Under the pieces are notes generated by a model. The model did no database searches, had not been told where the DNA came from, and was given only the letters and a program-made list of their open reading frames with translations. Positions 1-6,915 of a stretch of DNA of 13,887 nucleotides are shown piece by piece (the stretch's first letter is position 1; every line of letters begins with the position of its first letter). A program made the translations under genes and the position numbers. This DNA comes from Bacteroidetes bacterium GWA2_30_7 (lineage in GTDB: Bacteria; Bacteroidota; Bacteroidia; Bacteroidales; GWF2-33-38), in contig MENC01000299.1 in assembly GCA_001768155.1 (NCBI GenBank), forward strand, positions 734-14,620. Direction: 5' to 3'.

Positions 1-829
1 CATCAACTGCTTCGTGATAGCACTGTGTAACTGTTTTTACATATTCAGGGGCTCTTGCTCTTCCTTCAATTTTAAGAACAGTAACACCGGCATCAAGAAT
101 TTTATTAAGAAAATGAATAGTTTTTAAATCTTTTGGCGACATAATATATTCATTATCAACCTCAAGCTGATAACCTGATTCTTTTTCGGTTACGGTATAA
201 GCTTTTCGACAAGTTTGCAGACATTGTCCACGATTTGCAGAAAAATTTTGTTCGTGAAGGCTTAAATAACATTTGCCGGAAACAGCCATACATAAGGCTC
301 CATGTACAAACATTTCAATACGGATTTTATTTCCAGAAGGTCCTTTAAGATTATCTCTTTCAATGCTATCGGTAATAAATTTTACCTGATTTAAATTTAA
401 CTCACGAGCTAAAACTATAACATCGGCATATTTTGAAAAATACTTAACTGCTTCGTAATTACTAACATTTAATTGTGTTGAAATATGAACTTCCACTCCT
501 ATTTCTCTTGCATAATTTATTGCTGCAATATCTGATGCAATAATTGCTGTTATATTGTTTTCTTTGGCAGAATTTATAATTTTTCTCATCACAGGAATAT
601 CATCGTCATAAAGTACGGTATTGACTGTAAGATAAGTTTTTACATTATGTTCGTTTGTAATTTTTACAATATTTTCTAAATCGGAAGTTGTGAAATTAAC
701 TGTTGATTTTGAACGCATGTTTAATTGTTCGATACCGAAATAAACCGAGCCTGCACCAGCCTGAATTGCAGCCATTAAAGCTTCGTAAGAGCCGGCGGGG
801 GACATTATTTCTATATTTTTTTTTTGCAC
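1..829 (-). CDS. Peptidase U32 family protein (partial, N-terminal 276 residues)
   Basis: This gene is read from 829 leftwards and runs off the window, so the C-terminus is missing. The translation starts with an SPAGSYEA segment (residues 10-17), typical of U32 N-termini. It contains the U32 signature E172-x-F174-x2-G-A-L-C180-x4-G-x-C187-x-L-S190. Cys203 and Cys207 complete a four-cysteine set (180, 187, 203, 207), and KIEGRARAPEYV follows at 253-264. Characterised relatives such as E. coli TrhP and RlhA are RNA hydroxylation factors that use a cysteine-bound Fe-S cluster, so an RNA-modification role is more likely than proteolysis; this is inference from family. The start is uncertain. GTG at 829 and ATG at 805 are in frame. 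ATG at 837, which has AGAAGG just upstream, is out of frame by one base across an A10 run. Family assignment is secure; exact substrate is not. Confidence 0.9.
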   Translation of the reverse strand, partial: MQKKNIEIMSPAGSYEALMAAIQAGAGSVYFGIEQLNMRSKSTVNFTTSDLENIVKITNEHNVKTYLTVNTVLYDDDIPVMRKIINSAKENNITAIIASDIAAINYAREIGVEVHISTQLNVSNYEAVKYFSKYADVIVLARELNLNQVKFITDSIERDNLKGPSGNKIRIEMFVHGALCMAVSGKCYLSLHEQNFSANRGQCLQTCRKAYTVTEKESGYQLEVDNEYIMSPKDLKTIHFLNKILDAGVTVLKIEGRARAPEYVKTVTQCYHEAVD

Positions 830-924
830 TTTTTCATTTTTAAACCTTCTTACTCTCCTATAAATGGGGAATTTTGAATATAGAAATTCAGAATACAATC
901 ATTTACTAATAAATATACTTTTGA

Positions 925-1155
925 TTATTTCCCTATTTGATATAGAAATTCAGGTGCAAAATCAGCCCCATTTTCCCATTCAATTGTATTATACTTAATT
1001 ATAAATTTTTTAAAATAATTTTTATTTTTTAATGAATTAAATATTTCACCATTTAATTCATTTTTTAAATCAACTGTCTTAGAAACACCATCATTAAATT
1101 CTAAGAAAATTTTAAAATCATTTAAGTATTTTGCATTTATAACTTCTAAAAACAT
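925..1155 (-). CDS. DUF2442 domain protein
   Basis: A 76-residue protein with the pattern of DUF2442. It has an N-terminal strand segment (VINAKYLNDFKIFLEF), an FNDG turn followed by a VDL strand, then a central GEIFNSLK segment, and ends in TIEWENGADFAPEFLY, the family's hallmark 'IEW-NGAD-(D/A)P-LY' tail. The family is small and cytoplasmic, with no established biochemical activity. It starts 6 bp after the stop of the DUF4160 gene at 1162-1419 on the same strand, so the two are almost certainly co-transcribed. These two families are often seen side by side, and a toxin-antitoxin or regulator-pair role has been suspected from that arrangement; that function is inference here. Its length is normal for the family and nothing is truncated. 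Confidence 0.85.
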   Translation of the reverse strand: MFLEVINAKYLNDFKIFLEFNDGVSKTVDLKNELNGEIFNSLKNKNYFKKFIIKYNTIEWENGADFAPEFLYQIGK

Positions 1156-1161
1156 AGATAA

Positions 1162-1419
1162 TTAATTTAAAGGTTCAATTTTATTTAATTTTCCACCCTT
1201 TTGTGCTAATTCCCAATCTTCTAATAATTCAACTTTGTGTAGTTCCAACCATTCAAAAATCATTTTTAATGCTCGTTGTGGCATTTCACCTTTTACAATT
1301 CCATCTTTTATTGTAACAATTGCTTTAAAATCACCATACCAAACATGAAAATGAGGTGGTGAATGGTCTTTAAAGTTCATTAAAATTATTAATCCATAAA
1401 ATTTCGAAATTTCAGGCAT
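1162..1419 (-). CDS. DUF4160 domain protein
   Basis: An 85-residue protein matching DUF4160 over its whole length. It opens MPEISKFYGLIILM and carries the histidine-rich segment DHSPPHFHVWYGD (residues 18-30). It then has a G-x-x-P-x-RAL segment (44-51) and an EWLELHKVELLEDWELA helix (56-72), and ends IEPLN. The D18-H19/H23/H25 cluster is the most conserved part and looks like a possible active or metal-binding site; this is inference, since the family has no established function. It is the first gene of a two-gene unit with DUF2442. The ATG at 1419 lies about 11 bp downstream of a TAAATTTG element (1438-1431). Confidence 0.87.
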   Translation of the reverse strand: MPEISKFYGLIILMNFKDHSPPHFHVWYGDFKAIVTIKDGIVKGEMPQRALKMIFEWLELHKVELLEDWELAQKGGKLNKIEPLN

Positions 1420-1430
1420 ATTTTTTTATA

Positions 1431-1438
1431 CAAATTTA
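1431..1438 (-). promoter_or_regulatory. Candidate -7 promoter element for the DUF4160-DUF2442 pair
   Basis: On the minus strand the sequence is TAAATTTG, an exact match to the Bacteroidota -7 consensus TAnnTTTG, 11 bp before the ATG at 1419. No TTG is seen at the usual 19-21 bp upstream, so only half of the promoter is supported. If used, the 5' leader would be only a few bases long. Confidence 0.4.
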
Positions 1439-1497
1439 CAAAATTTTTAACAAAATGATACATAGTTTTTTATCGAAAACAAATACTGATATAATAA

Positions 1498-2487
1498 TTA
1501 TACTTTAATTTTATCAGACAGCAATACAATTCTATCAACATCAATATTATTCATACATTTAAAATGTTTTTTGGGACATTGACTAAAACCGATTTTGGAA
1601 CATGGACGGCATTTAAGATTTTTAACTTCAATAATTTCGTATAATTCTTTTGCCAAATAAGGATACATTCCAAATTCCGGTACTGTATTTCCCCAAACCG
1701 AAATTATATATTTTTTAAATGCAGCTGCAATGTGCATTAATCCTGTATCAGACGTTATTATAAGTTTTGATTGTTTAATTATTGATGCCGATTGATTTAT
1801 GTTTAATTTTCCGCATAAGTTAAAAACATTTTTTTCTGAAAGTTGTATTATTTTTTCGGCTTTTTCGGAATCTTCTTTGCCTCCAAGAATTACAATTTTA
1901 GTGTTTAACTTTTTACAAATTTCTGCTGCTATATTTATAGGAATTTGTTTTGTAAAATGCTTTGCACCTACTACTAAAACTACAAAATCATTTTCAATCT
2001 CTGGATAAAAATCTTTTATATTTACTTCATCTTCAGTAGGAATAAAATAATCTAATCCAAGATTATCATTAACAACGTCAAATAATTTAACGGTTTGCAA
2101 ATATCTGTCAACAATATGCTGATTTGGTAGTTTATTTATCTTAAAGTTTACATAAAGCCATTTTTTGAAATTTAATTTATCGAATGATATGGCTAAAATT
2201 CCTAAAGATTTTTTAATTCGATACGACCTTAAATTATGGTGTAAATCAATAATATAATCGAAGTATTCGTTTTTTAAAGTTTCAACTAATTCGTCAAAAT
2301 TATTATCAAACAGGTGAATTTTATCAATGTATGGATTCGCCTGTAATACAGATGAATACGATGTTTTAGTCAAAAAATGAACTTCCGCATTTTCAACTTG
2401 TTGTTTTATTCCTCTGATAACGGGAGTAGTTAAAACAATGTCGCCGATTGAACTAAAGCGGATTATGAGAAATTTTACTTTTTGCAA
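1498..2487 (-). CDS. Glycosyltransferase family 9 protein (heptosyltransferase-like)
   Basis: A 329-residue GT-B-fold enzyme of family GT9, which transfers sugars (heptose in characterised members) from nucleotide donors during lipopolysaccharide or surface glycan assembly at the cytoplasmic face of the inner membrane. The N-terminus has the family motif SSIGDIVLTTP (12-22), with D16 at the position of the catalytic aspartate in WaaC/WaaF. The C-terminal half has the donor-site motif SDTGLMHIAAA (246-256). The tail carries four cysteines, C293-x2-C296-x7-C304-x6-C311, in an arrangement common in Bacteroidota GT9 proteins. Length is normal. The start codon is TTG at 2487-2485; an in-frame TAA lies at 2493-2491, so no upstream ATG is possible and the next residues already belong to the first beta strand. 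The sugar specificity cannot be read. Confidence 0.88.
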   Translation of the reverse strand: MQKVKFLIIRFSSIGDIVLTTPVIRGIKQQVENAEVHFLTKTSYSSVLQANPYIDKIHLFDNNFDELVETLKNEYFDYIIDLHHNLRSYRIKKSLGILAISFDKLNFKKWLYVNFKINKLPNQHIVDRYLQTVKLFDVVNDNLGLDYFIPTEDEVNIKDFYPEIENDFVVLVVGAKHFTKQIPINIAAEICKKLNTKIVILGGKEDSEKAEKIIQLSEKNVFNLCGKLNINQSASIIKQSKLIITSDTGLMHIAAAFKKYIISVWGNTVPEFGMYPYLAKELYEIIEVKNLKCRPCSKIGFSQCPKKHFKCMNNIDVDRIVLLSDKIKV

Positions 2488-2520
2488 TTTTTAAACTTAT
2501 TATAATTAAACCTTTTACCA

Positions 2521-2627
2521 CACTTCGACTATGCTCAGTGCATCGCATAGACACATAGAAACATAGGTTTCACATAGCGTAAACTTATCAACTCATAAAC
2601 TATTAAACTCTTCAGCTTATCAACTCT
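2521..2627. repeat. Intergenic repeat island (CATAG and CTTATCAACTC repeats)
   Basis: The spacer between the glycosyltransferase and the first lipoprotein holds several short repeats. An ACTTCGACTATGCTCAGTG segment (2522-2540) resembles the ACTTCGACT-GCTCAG repeats found between genes in many Bacteroidota. CTATGC (2529-2534) pairs with GCATAG (2545-2550) in a possible hairpin. CATAG occurs four times (2546, 2554, 2562, 2573). CTTATCAACTC is repeated exactly at 2584-2594 and 2616-2626. No open reading frame is present. The repeats look like mobile or slippage-derived intergenic sequence rather than a CRISPR array. Confidence 0.6.
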
Positions 2628-2635
2628 TCAACCAC

Positions 2636-3037
2636 CTAATAAACAATATAATGAATTTCTTCAATATCATCTTTTACCCAAAGTTCTTTTTGTGTTAATC
2701 TTAGTAATTGGTATTGTTTTTCGATTGTATATTCGTTGGGGTAATAAATCATAAATAATATATCGTTTTCAAATTTCCAAACACCTGTTTCTGAAACGTT
2801 TTTTCCATTATAAACAATTTTTTTTGAATACTTGCTTTCGCCTTCAAATGTGAGAATCCATCCATCATATTCTTTGTAATGATATTCATTTGTCTTTAAA
2901 TCTTGTACTGATTCAATTTTCCAGCTTCTTTTAATTCGTTTTGTTTTTGAATATATGCTAAACAATGGTCCGTCTTCGAGCTTATTGCAAGCCGAAACAA
3001 TTAACATACAGATGATTAATGCCGGTAATATTTTCAT
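2636..3037 (-). CDS. Small lipoprotein, paralogue of the neighbouring gene
   Basis: A 133-residue predicted lipoprotein of unknown function. Residues 1-16 form a signal peptide and V-S-A-C17 is the lipobox, so the mature protein would be lipid-anchored at Cys17. The mature N-terminus CNKLEDGPLFSIYSKTKRI is followed by SWKIESVQDLKTNE. The C-terminal part contains GVWKFENDILF and LLRLTQKELWVKDD. The same blocks occur in the gene at 3100-3573 (C-x-K-x-EDGP, RI-x3-WKI, DL-x-TNE, G-x-W-x-F, LRL-x3-ELW-x-KD), so the two are a tandem duplication that has diverged mainly in the middle. The overall size and Trp/strand pattern would fit a small beta-barrel, lipocalin-like fold; this is inference. The acidic residues just after the lipid cysteine could act as a surface-export signal. 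Confidence 0.8.
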   Translation of the reverse strand: MKILPALIICMLIVSACNKLEDGPLFSIYSKTKRIKRSWKIESVQDLKTNEYHYKEYDGWILTFEGESKYSKKIVYNGKNVSETGVWKFENDILFMIYYPNEYTIEKQYQLLRLTQKELWVKDDIEEIHYIVY

Positions 3038-3047
3038 AAAAATAAGA

Positions 3048-3075
3048 AAGGCTATTCAAAAAGATGAATAGCCTT
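3048..3075 (-). terminator. Rho-independent terminator between the two lipoprotein genes
   Basis: AAGGCTATTC (3048-3057) is a perfect 10-bp inverted repeat of GAATAGCCTT (3066-3075) with an 8-base loop. On the minus strand the hairpin is followed by TTTCTTATTTTT, so it fits a terminator for the upstream gene at 3100-3573. The U-rich tract ends directly at the ATG (3037) of the downstream lipoprotein, which leaves no separate leader and suggests partial read-through or attenuation of the second gene. Confidence 0.8.
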
Positions 3076-3099
3076 CAAAATTAAATATATTTTTCAATT

Positions 3100-3573
3100 C
3101 TACTTATCAGAAGATAAATTCATTTGATAATTGTCTTTATCTTTAATCCAAAGTTCGTTATTTGCCAGACGTAAAATAGTGCCTTCATTAATTACAGTTT
3201 CAGTAGTATTTATATACACTAAAGAAGTTTTAATTCCAGTATCACCAACAAACTCCCATGTTCCGGAAGCAACCGGCAGTTCAAACCCCATAGCAGAAGC
3301 AATTATTTGCATTTTACCATCTTTTTCCATTTTGATTTTAAAATCAACTGTATAAGTCATTCCTGAAGTTGAGTCAGTAAAACCAAAAAACTCATCTTGA
3401 TTTATTTCCTCATTTGTATCAAGGTCAATAATTTTATCAATTTTCCAGATATTTGCAATTCTGGCTTTTTTTGAACGAAGGCTGATTCCTGGTCCGTCTT
3501 CGTATTTTGAACAACTGTTTAAAACAACAATTGACATTATAAATAATGCTGCGATAGTTAATGCTTTTTTCAT
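3100..3573 (-). CDS. Small lipoprotein, tandem paralogue
   Basis: A 157-residue predicted lipoprotein of unknown function. The signal peptide covers residues 1-20, with lipobox L-N-S-C21. The mature start CSKYEDGPGISLRSKKARI is followed by IWKIDKIIDLDTNE, then a longer middle section than its neighbour (FFGFTDSTSGMTYTVDFKIKM), GTWEFVGDTGIKT and LRLANNELWIKDKDN. It shares all conserved blocks with the gene at 2636-3037. The pattern of one lipid-anchored N-terminus, a conserved WKI strand near the beginning and an ELWIKD strand near the end suggests a compact beta-rich domain in the cell envelope. The S-K-Y-E-D stretch after Cys21 resembles the lysine/acidic surface-lipoprotein export signal described in Bacteroidota; this is inference. 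A TATCTTTG element at 3611-3604 could be its promoter. Confidence 0.82.
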   Translation of the reverse strand: MKKALTIAALFIMSIVVLNSCSKYEDGPGISLRSKKARIANIWKIDKIIDLDTNEEINQDEFFGFTDSTSGMTYTVDFKIKMEKDGKMQIIASAMGFELPVASGTWEFVGDTGIKTSLVYINTTETVINEGTILRLANNELWIKDKDNYQMNLSSDK

Positions 3574-3603
3574 ATTCTGAATTTTTAAATTTAAATCTTA
3601 TTA

Positions 3604-3611
3604 CAAAGATA
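3604..3611 (-). promoter_or_regulatory. Candidate -7 element upstream of the lipoprotein pair
   Basis: On the minus strand this reads TATCTTTG, an exact fit to TAnnTTTG, 30 bp before the ATG at 3573. No clear TTG is present 19-21 bp further upstream, so support is partial. Confidence 0.4.
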
Positions 3612-3628
3612 GGTGCTTAATTTTAAAG

Positions 3629-3668
3629 AAAAAATAGTTATTAAGTTATAAATAGGACTACTTAAACT
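3629..3668 (-). terminator. Weak terminator after the 484-residue secreted protein gene
   Basis: On the minus strand a TTAAGT/ACTTAA stem (3665-3660 with 3646-3641), extendable by AGTT/AACT with a 2-base bulge, is followed by a T6 run (3634-3629). The stem is short and AT-only with a 13-base loop, so termination would be inefficient. Confidence 0.35.
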
Positions 3669-3672
3669 TTAA

Positions 3673-5127
3673 TTAATCAGATATTAATAACTTAATCGTT
3701 TCACAGTTATTATTTGAAGATATTTTAATAAAATATATTCCTGATGATAAATCTTTATTGAGTTCATAAACAAAAGATTGATTTTTTTCAACTCCTTTAA
3801 AGTTATTCACATGCAATATTTGACCTATCGAACTAAGCAATTCTATAACTCCAGATTCTATTCCATTAATGTAAACATAGCCTTCGTTATAATAAATTTT
3901 GGGATTTAATTTTGAAAAAATATTATCAGCTGAAACTATACAACAGCTACATTGTAAGCCATTTGGGTCGTTATTTATATTTGAGTTAGTCGTAACTCCC
4001 GCGTCATATTCAAAACGCGACTTGCTATTGTAAATTAATCCAGACTTTTCAATAATCAGAATTCCATGTGGAATTGAATCATATTCATAATAATCAGCTA
4101 AAATATCAGGATATGTATTTGGATAATAGTAACTTTCATTTAACTTATAATATTGTGTCAGTTGTTGTTCAAAATATGTTATTCCATTAATTAAATAAAT
4201 ATTAACAATGTAATAAATCTTCTGGTCACTTGAATATAGAGTATCTTGATATGATTTGAACGTTATAATAGGATAATTTTCAATGTGATAAGAGTAAAAA
4301 AAATTAGGACTACTAACATATTCAAAAGAATCAGTTTCATAGTAATAATCTTGTGGATAAGAATAATGTTCTAAAAATGAACATCCACTAATTTTGTAAT
4401 TATATGACCCATCTGTATTTATTATTCTTTCATTTATTCTTAAAGTTTTGCTAGTATAATCAGAGTACTCTGGATACCCTTCTCTATCTAGAAGTTCAAA
4501 TATAGCTCCATTAGGAAAATCATATATTTCGTAATAATCTGGAATATGATAACCAACTGTGTCCGTACCTTCTATGCCAATTAATCTGTAATAACCACCT
4601 GAATCGCAAGGATATTGAACAATACCATAATTTTTTGAAATAATTATAGTATCAGAATTATCAATCTTAAAACAGTATAATGAATCTTCAATTCCGAGTA
4701 TCTGTCCTAAACCTTTATAATAAACAGTTGCAGATTTATTTAAAATTGAATTGAAAATCCAATTATTTCCAACATTTAAATTTAAAGAAATAACAATAGA
4801 ATCTGGGCTTAATAACTTTAATTGATAATTATTCTTTACAATTTCTCGTCTTAAAAATACTGGTTGATTCTTTAATAAAAATCTTGTAGCATACAAATTT
4901 GGATAATTTGCAATATTACAAGTATCACATGGCAAAATAAAACGATTTGTATAGTATGTTGTATCTGAATTAATTATCGAAAAAGAATCTATCCATAAAC
5001 TAAAAACTGTATTAGTAGTATCGCAATTATAATGATATGTTTTATTTATATTAAGTGGTAGCCAATTTTGTGCAGAATTTGTAAAAACAATAAATAAAAC
5101 AGTCAGTGTTGAGATTAGTTTTTTCAT
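3673..5127 (-). CDS. Secreted protein of unknown function with T9SS sorting domain
   Basis: A 484-residue protein that I do not recognise apart from its ends. Residues 1-19 are a Sec signal peptide (MKKLISTLTVLFIVFTNSA, then QNW). The last 80 or so residues form a type A T9SS C-terminal sorting domain: an NPKIYYNEGYVYI-like strand, GVIELLSSIGQILH, and the closing block DLSSGIYFIKISSNNNCETIKLLISD. It is therefore exported to the periplasm and then across the outer membrane by the type IX system. The middle is rich in tyrosine, serine and aspartate, with many short strand-like segments (for example YSYPQDYYYETDSFEY) and no catalytic motif I can name. Cysteines occur in pairs near 30-70 and as a CSCC cluster shortly before the sorting domain. 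It is divergent from the esterase at 5291, another T9SS cargo. Confidence 0.85.
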   Translation of the reverse strand: MKKLISTLTVLFIVFTNSAQNWLPLNINKTYHYNCDTTNTVFSLWIDSFSIINSDTTYYTNRFILPCDTCNIANYPNLYATRFLLKNQPVFLRREIVKNNYQLKLLSPDSIVISLNLNVGNNWIFNSILNKSATVYYKGLGQILGIEDSLYCFKIDNSDTIIISKNYGIVQYPCDSGGYYRLIGIEGTDTVGYHIPDYYEIYDFPNGAIFELLDREGYPEYSDYTSKTLRINERIINTDGSYNYKISGCSFLEHYSYPQDYYYETDSFEYVSSPNFFYSYHIENYPIITFKSYQDTLYSSDQKIYYIVNIYLINGITYFEQQLTQYYKLNESYYYPNTYPDILADYYEYDSIPHGILIIEKSGLIYNSKSRFEYDAGVTTNSNINNDPNGLQCSCCIVSADNIFSKLNPKIYYNEGYVYINGIESGVIELLSSIGQILHVNNFKGVEKNQSFVYELNKDLSSGIYFIKISSNNNCETIKLLISD

Positions 5128-5262
5128 GTTTTTTTGATTTATTTTTTTTAAATATATTATTCTTAATCACAAGTTGCTTTACTTTTTATGTTCTTAAAAT
5201 TATATAAAGATATAAACTTTTAAAATGTACAGAACTTTTTTATAAGATAAATTAATATTTTG

Positions 5263-5282
5263 TATTTTTGATAAATTATCAA
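5263..5282 (+). promoter_or_regulatory. Promoter element with overlapping 15-bp palindrome upstream of the esterase
   Basis: TATTTTTG (5263-5270) fits the -7 consensus TAnnTTTG. Overlapping its end is the perfect palindrome TTGATAA-A-TTATCAA (5268-5282), which would cover the transcription start, 8 bp before the ATG at 5291. The position suits an operator for a dimeric repressor; no TTG -33 box is evident, so the promoter call is provisional. Confidence 0.45.
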
Positions 5283-5290
5283 GTAAAAAT

Positions 5291-6730
5291 ATGTACAAAC
5301 ATCTGTTAATTAGCATATATACATTATTTTCATTTAATGTATTTTCTCAAATTCAGCAAATTACAAGCTTTGGCTCAAACCCCGGGAATCTAAAAATGTA
5401 TGTTTATGTTCCATCAAACTTAAATGCTGAAGCATCTGTTGTGGTTGCAATGCACGGTTGTACACAAACTGCCAGCGATTATGTAACAAATGCAGGCTGG
5501 AACGATTTGGCAGACGAGTGTAATTCCATAATTATTTATCCCGAACAGCAATATCTCAACAATTATAATTATTGTTTCAATTGGTTTCTTAACGGCGACC
5601 AAACCCGTGATAACGGCGAGGCTTTTTCGATAAAACAAATGATTGATTATGTTAAGGCAAATTATACAATTGATAGTTCTAAAATATTTGTAACAGGGTT
5701 ATCGGCTGGTGCAGCAATGACGAGCGTTATGGCAGCTTGTTATCCCGAAATATTTGCAGGAGGTGCAATTATGGCTGGAACTCCTTACAAATCGGGAACA
5801 GACGCAACAACTGCTTATTATGCAATGTCCGGAACTGTAAATAAAACACCAACTGAATGGAAAGCATTGATAACGGGTCAAAACCCAACATATACAGGAA
5901 GTTATCCTAAAATGGCAATCTTTCATGGTTTACTTGATTATACAGTAAGTCCAAATAATATTACAGAACTTACCGAACAATGGACTGCAATTCATAATTC
6001 TGATGCTACAGCCGATATTACAAATTCGTCATTTAATGGAATTTCAGACATCGAACAATTAATTTATTACAATTCTATAAACGACACTGTTGTAATGACA
6101 TACAAAATCAGCAATATGGGACACGCAGTTGCAGTTGACCCCGGCTCATGTCTTTTTCAGGGTGGCTCAACTGGTTTATATTCAATTGATAAAGATTTTC
6201 ATTCAACATATTGGGCAGCACGTTTTTTCGGTTTGATAAATTATAATAAAATTTCAGGTTTGTCGGTAATTTATTCCAGTCAAAATAATATTACATATTC
6301 TGTTTCAAACACAAGTGGTTCTACATATAATTGGTCAGTTCCATCTGATGTTCAAATAGTTTCGGGTCAGGGTACGAATCAAATAACAGTAAACTGGGGT
6401 TCGCAAAACGGAAATGTAAGTGTAACGGAAACAAATTCAGCCTCATGCGTTTTTCCAACTGAAAAATTGAATGTAACAATAACTACCTCTAGCGAACTGA
6501 TTAATAACAATTTTGAAATTTCAATTTATCCAAATCCTGCTTCAACTCACATTCAAATAGCCCCTTACAAGAATTATAAAGTGAAAATTACAGACATTAA
6601 TTCAAGGGTTGTTTTTGAAGGAAAACCAATTAATGGAAATATTAATATCAAGGGCTTTGGAAGTGGAATTTATTTTGTTGAAATTTTTAATAATATTTCT
6701 CTTTTTAGAGAAAAGTTAATTATTGAATAA
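5291..6730 (+). CDS. Secreted PHB-depolymerase/CE1-type esterase with T9SS sorting domain
   Basis: A 479-residue alpha/beta-hydrolase. Residues 1-19 are a signal peptide. The catalytic domain (about 24-320) has the oxyanion-hole segment MHGCTQTASDY (54-64), the nucleophile box G136-L-S138-A-G140, the acid D216 in FHGLLDYTVSPNN, and the base H278 in NMGHAVAVDPG, so the Ser-Asp-His triad is complete. This is the family that includes extracellular poly(3-hydroxyalkanoate) depolymerases, feruloyl and acetylxylan esterases; the exact ester is not readable. Residues about 325-395 form an Ig/PKD-like linker domain (STYNWSVPSDVQIVSGQG, ITVNWG). Residues about 405-479 form a type A T9SS sorting domain (SIYPNPASTHIQI, GFGSGIYFVEIF, EKLIIE). 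The product is probably a cell-surface or released polymer-degrading enzyme. Cys57, Cys76 and Cys95 could form disulphides. Confidence 0.9.
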   Translation: MYKHLLISIYTLFSFNVFSQIQQITSFGSNPGNLKMYVYVPSNLNAEASVVVAMHGCTQTASDYVTNAGWNDLADECNSIIIYPEQQYLNNYNYCFNWFLNGDQTRDNGEAFSIKQMIDYVKANYTIDSSKIFVTGLSAGAAMTSVMAACYPEIFAGGAIMAGTPYKSGTDATTAYYAMSGTVNKTPTEWKALITGQNPTYTGSYPKMAIFHGLLDYTVSPNNITELTEQWTAIHNSDATADITNSSFNGISDIEQLIYYNSINDTVVMTYKISNMGHAVAVDPGSCLFQGGSTGLYSIDKDFHSTYWAARFFGLINYNKISGLSVIYSSQNNITYSVSNTSGSTYNWSVPSDVQIVSGQGTNQITVNWGSQNGNVSVTETNSASCVFPTEKLNVTITTSSELINNNFEISIYPNPASTHIQIAPYKNYKVKITDINSRVVFEGKPINGNINIKGFGSGIYFVEIFNNISLFREKLIIE

Positions 6731-6754
6731 TGCGTATTTTTTTTAATAAAAATA

Positions 6755-6770
6755 TTCGAGTCCACTCGAA
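6755..6770 (+). terminator. Hairpin downstream of the esterase gene
   Basis: TTCGAG (6755-6760) and CTCGAA (6765-6770) form a 6-bp stem with loop TCCA, 24 bp after the esterase stop codon. It is followed by AAAGTTTTATTTT, which has only interrupted T runs, so it is a plausible but not strong terminator. Confidence 0.45.
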
Positions 6771-6856
6771 AAAGTTTTATTTTGCCATCAAAACACTAAA
6801 AACAAAAGTATCTCCAAAAGTATTTGTCTGATTGTTAATACAAAATAATTAAAAAC

Positions 6857-6892
6857 AAAAAAACCTCTAAAAACTTAATTTTAAAGGCTTTT
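6857..6892 (-). terminator. Terminator of the tmRNA gene
   Basis: On the minus strand AAAAGCCTTTAAAA can pair with TTTTTAGAGGTTTT to give a stem of about 14 bp including two G-U pairs. The stem runs directly into a T tract (TTTTTTTGTTTTT). It lies about 25 bp beyond the mature 3' end of tmRNA at 6916, where a terminator is expected. Confidence 0.7.
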
Positions 6893-6915
6893 GAATAATT
6901 TGGATTTTCTTTCAG

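Noticed and set aside
1799..2008. Plus-strand open frame inside the glycosyltransferase gene
   Set aside because: It is antisense to a well-supported GT9 gene and lacks its own start signals.
2546..2626. Possible CRISPR-like array
   Set aside because: Repeats are only 5-11 bp, irregularly spaced, with no cas genes nearby; they are ordinary intergenic repeats.
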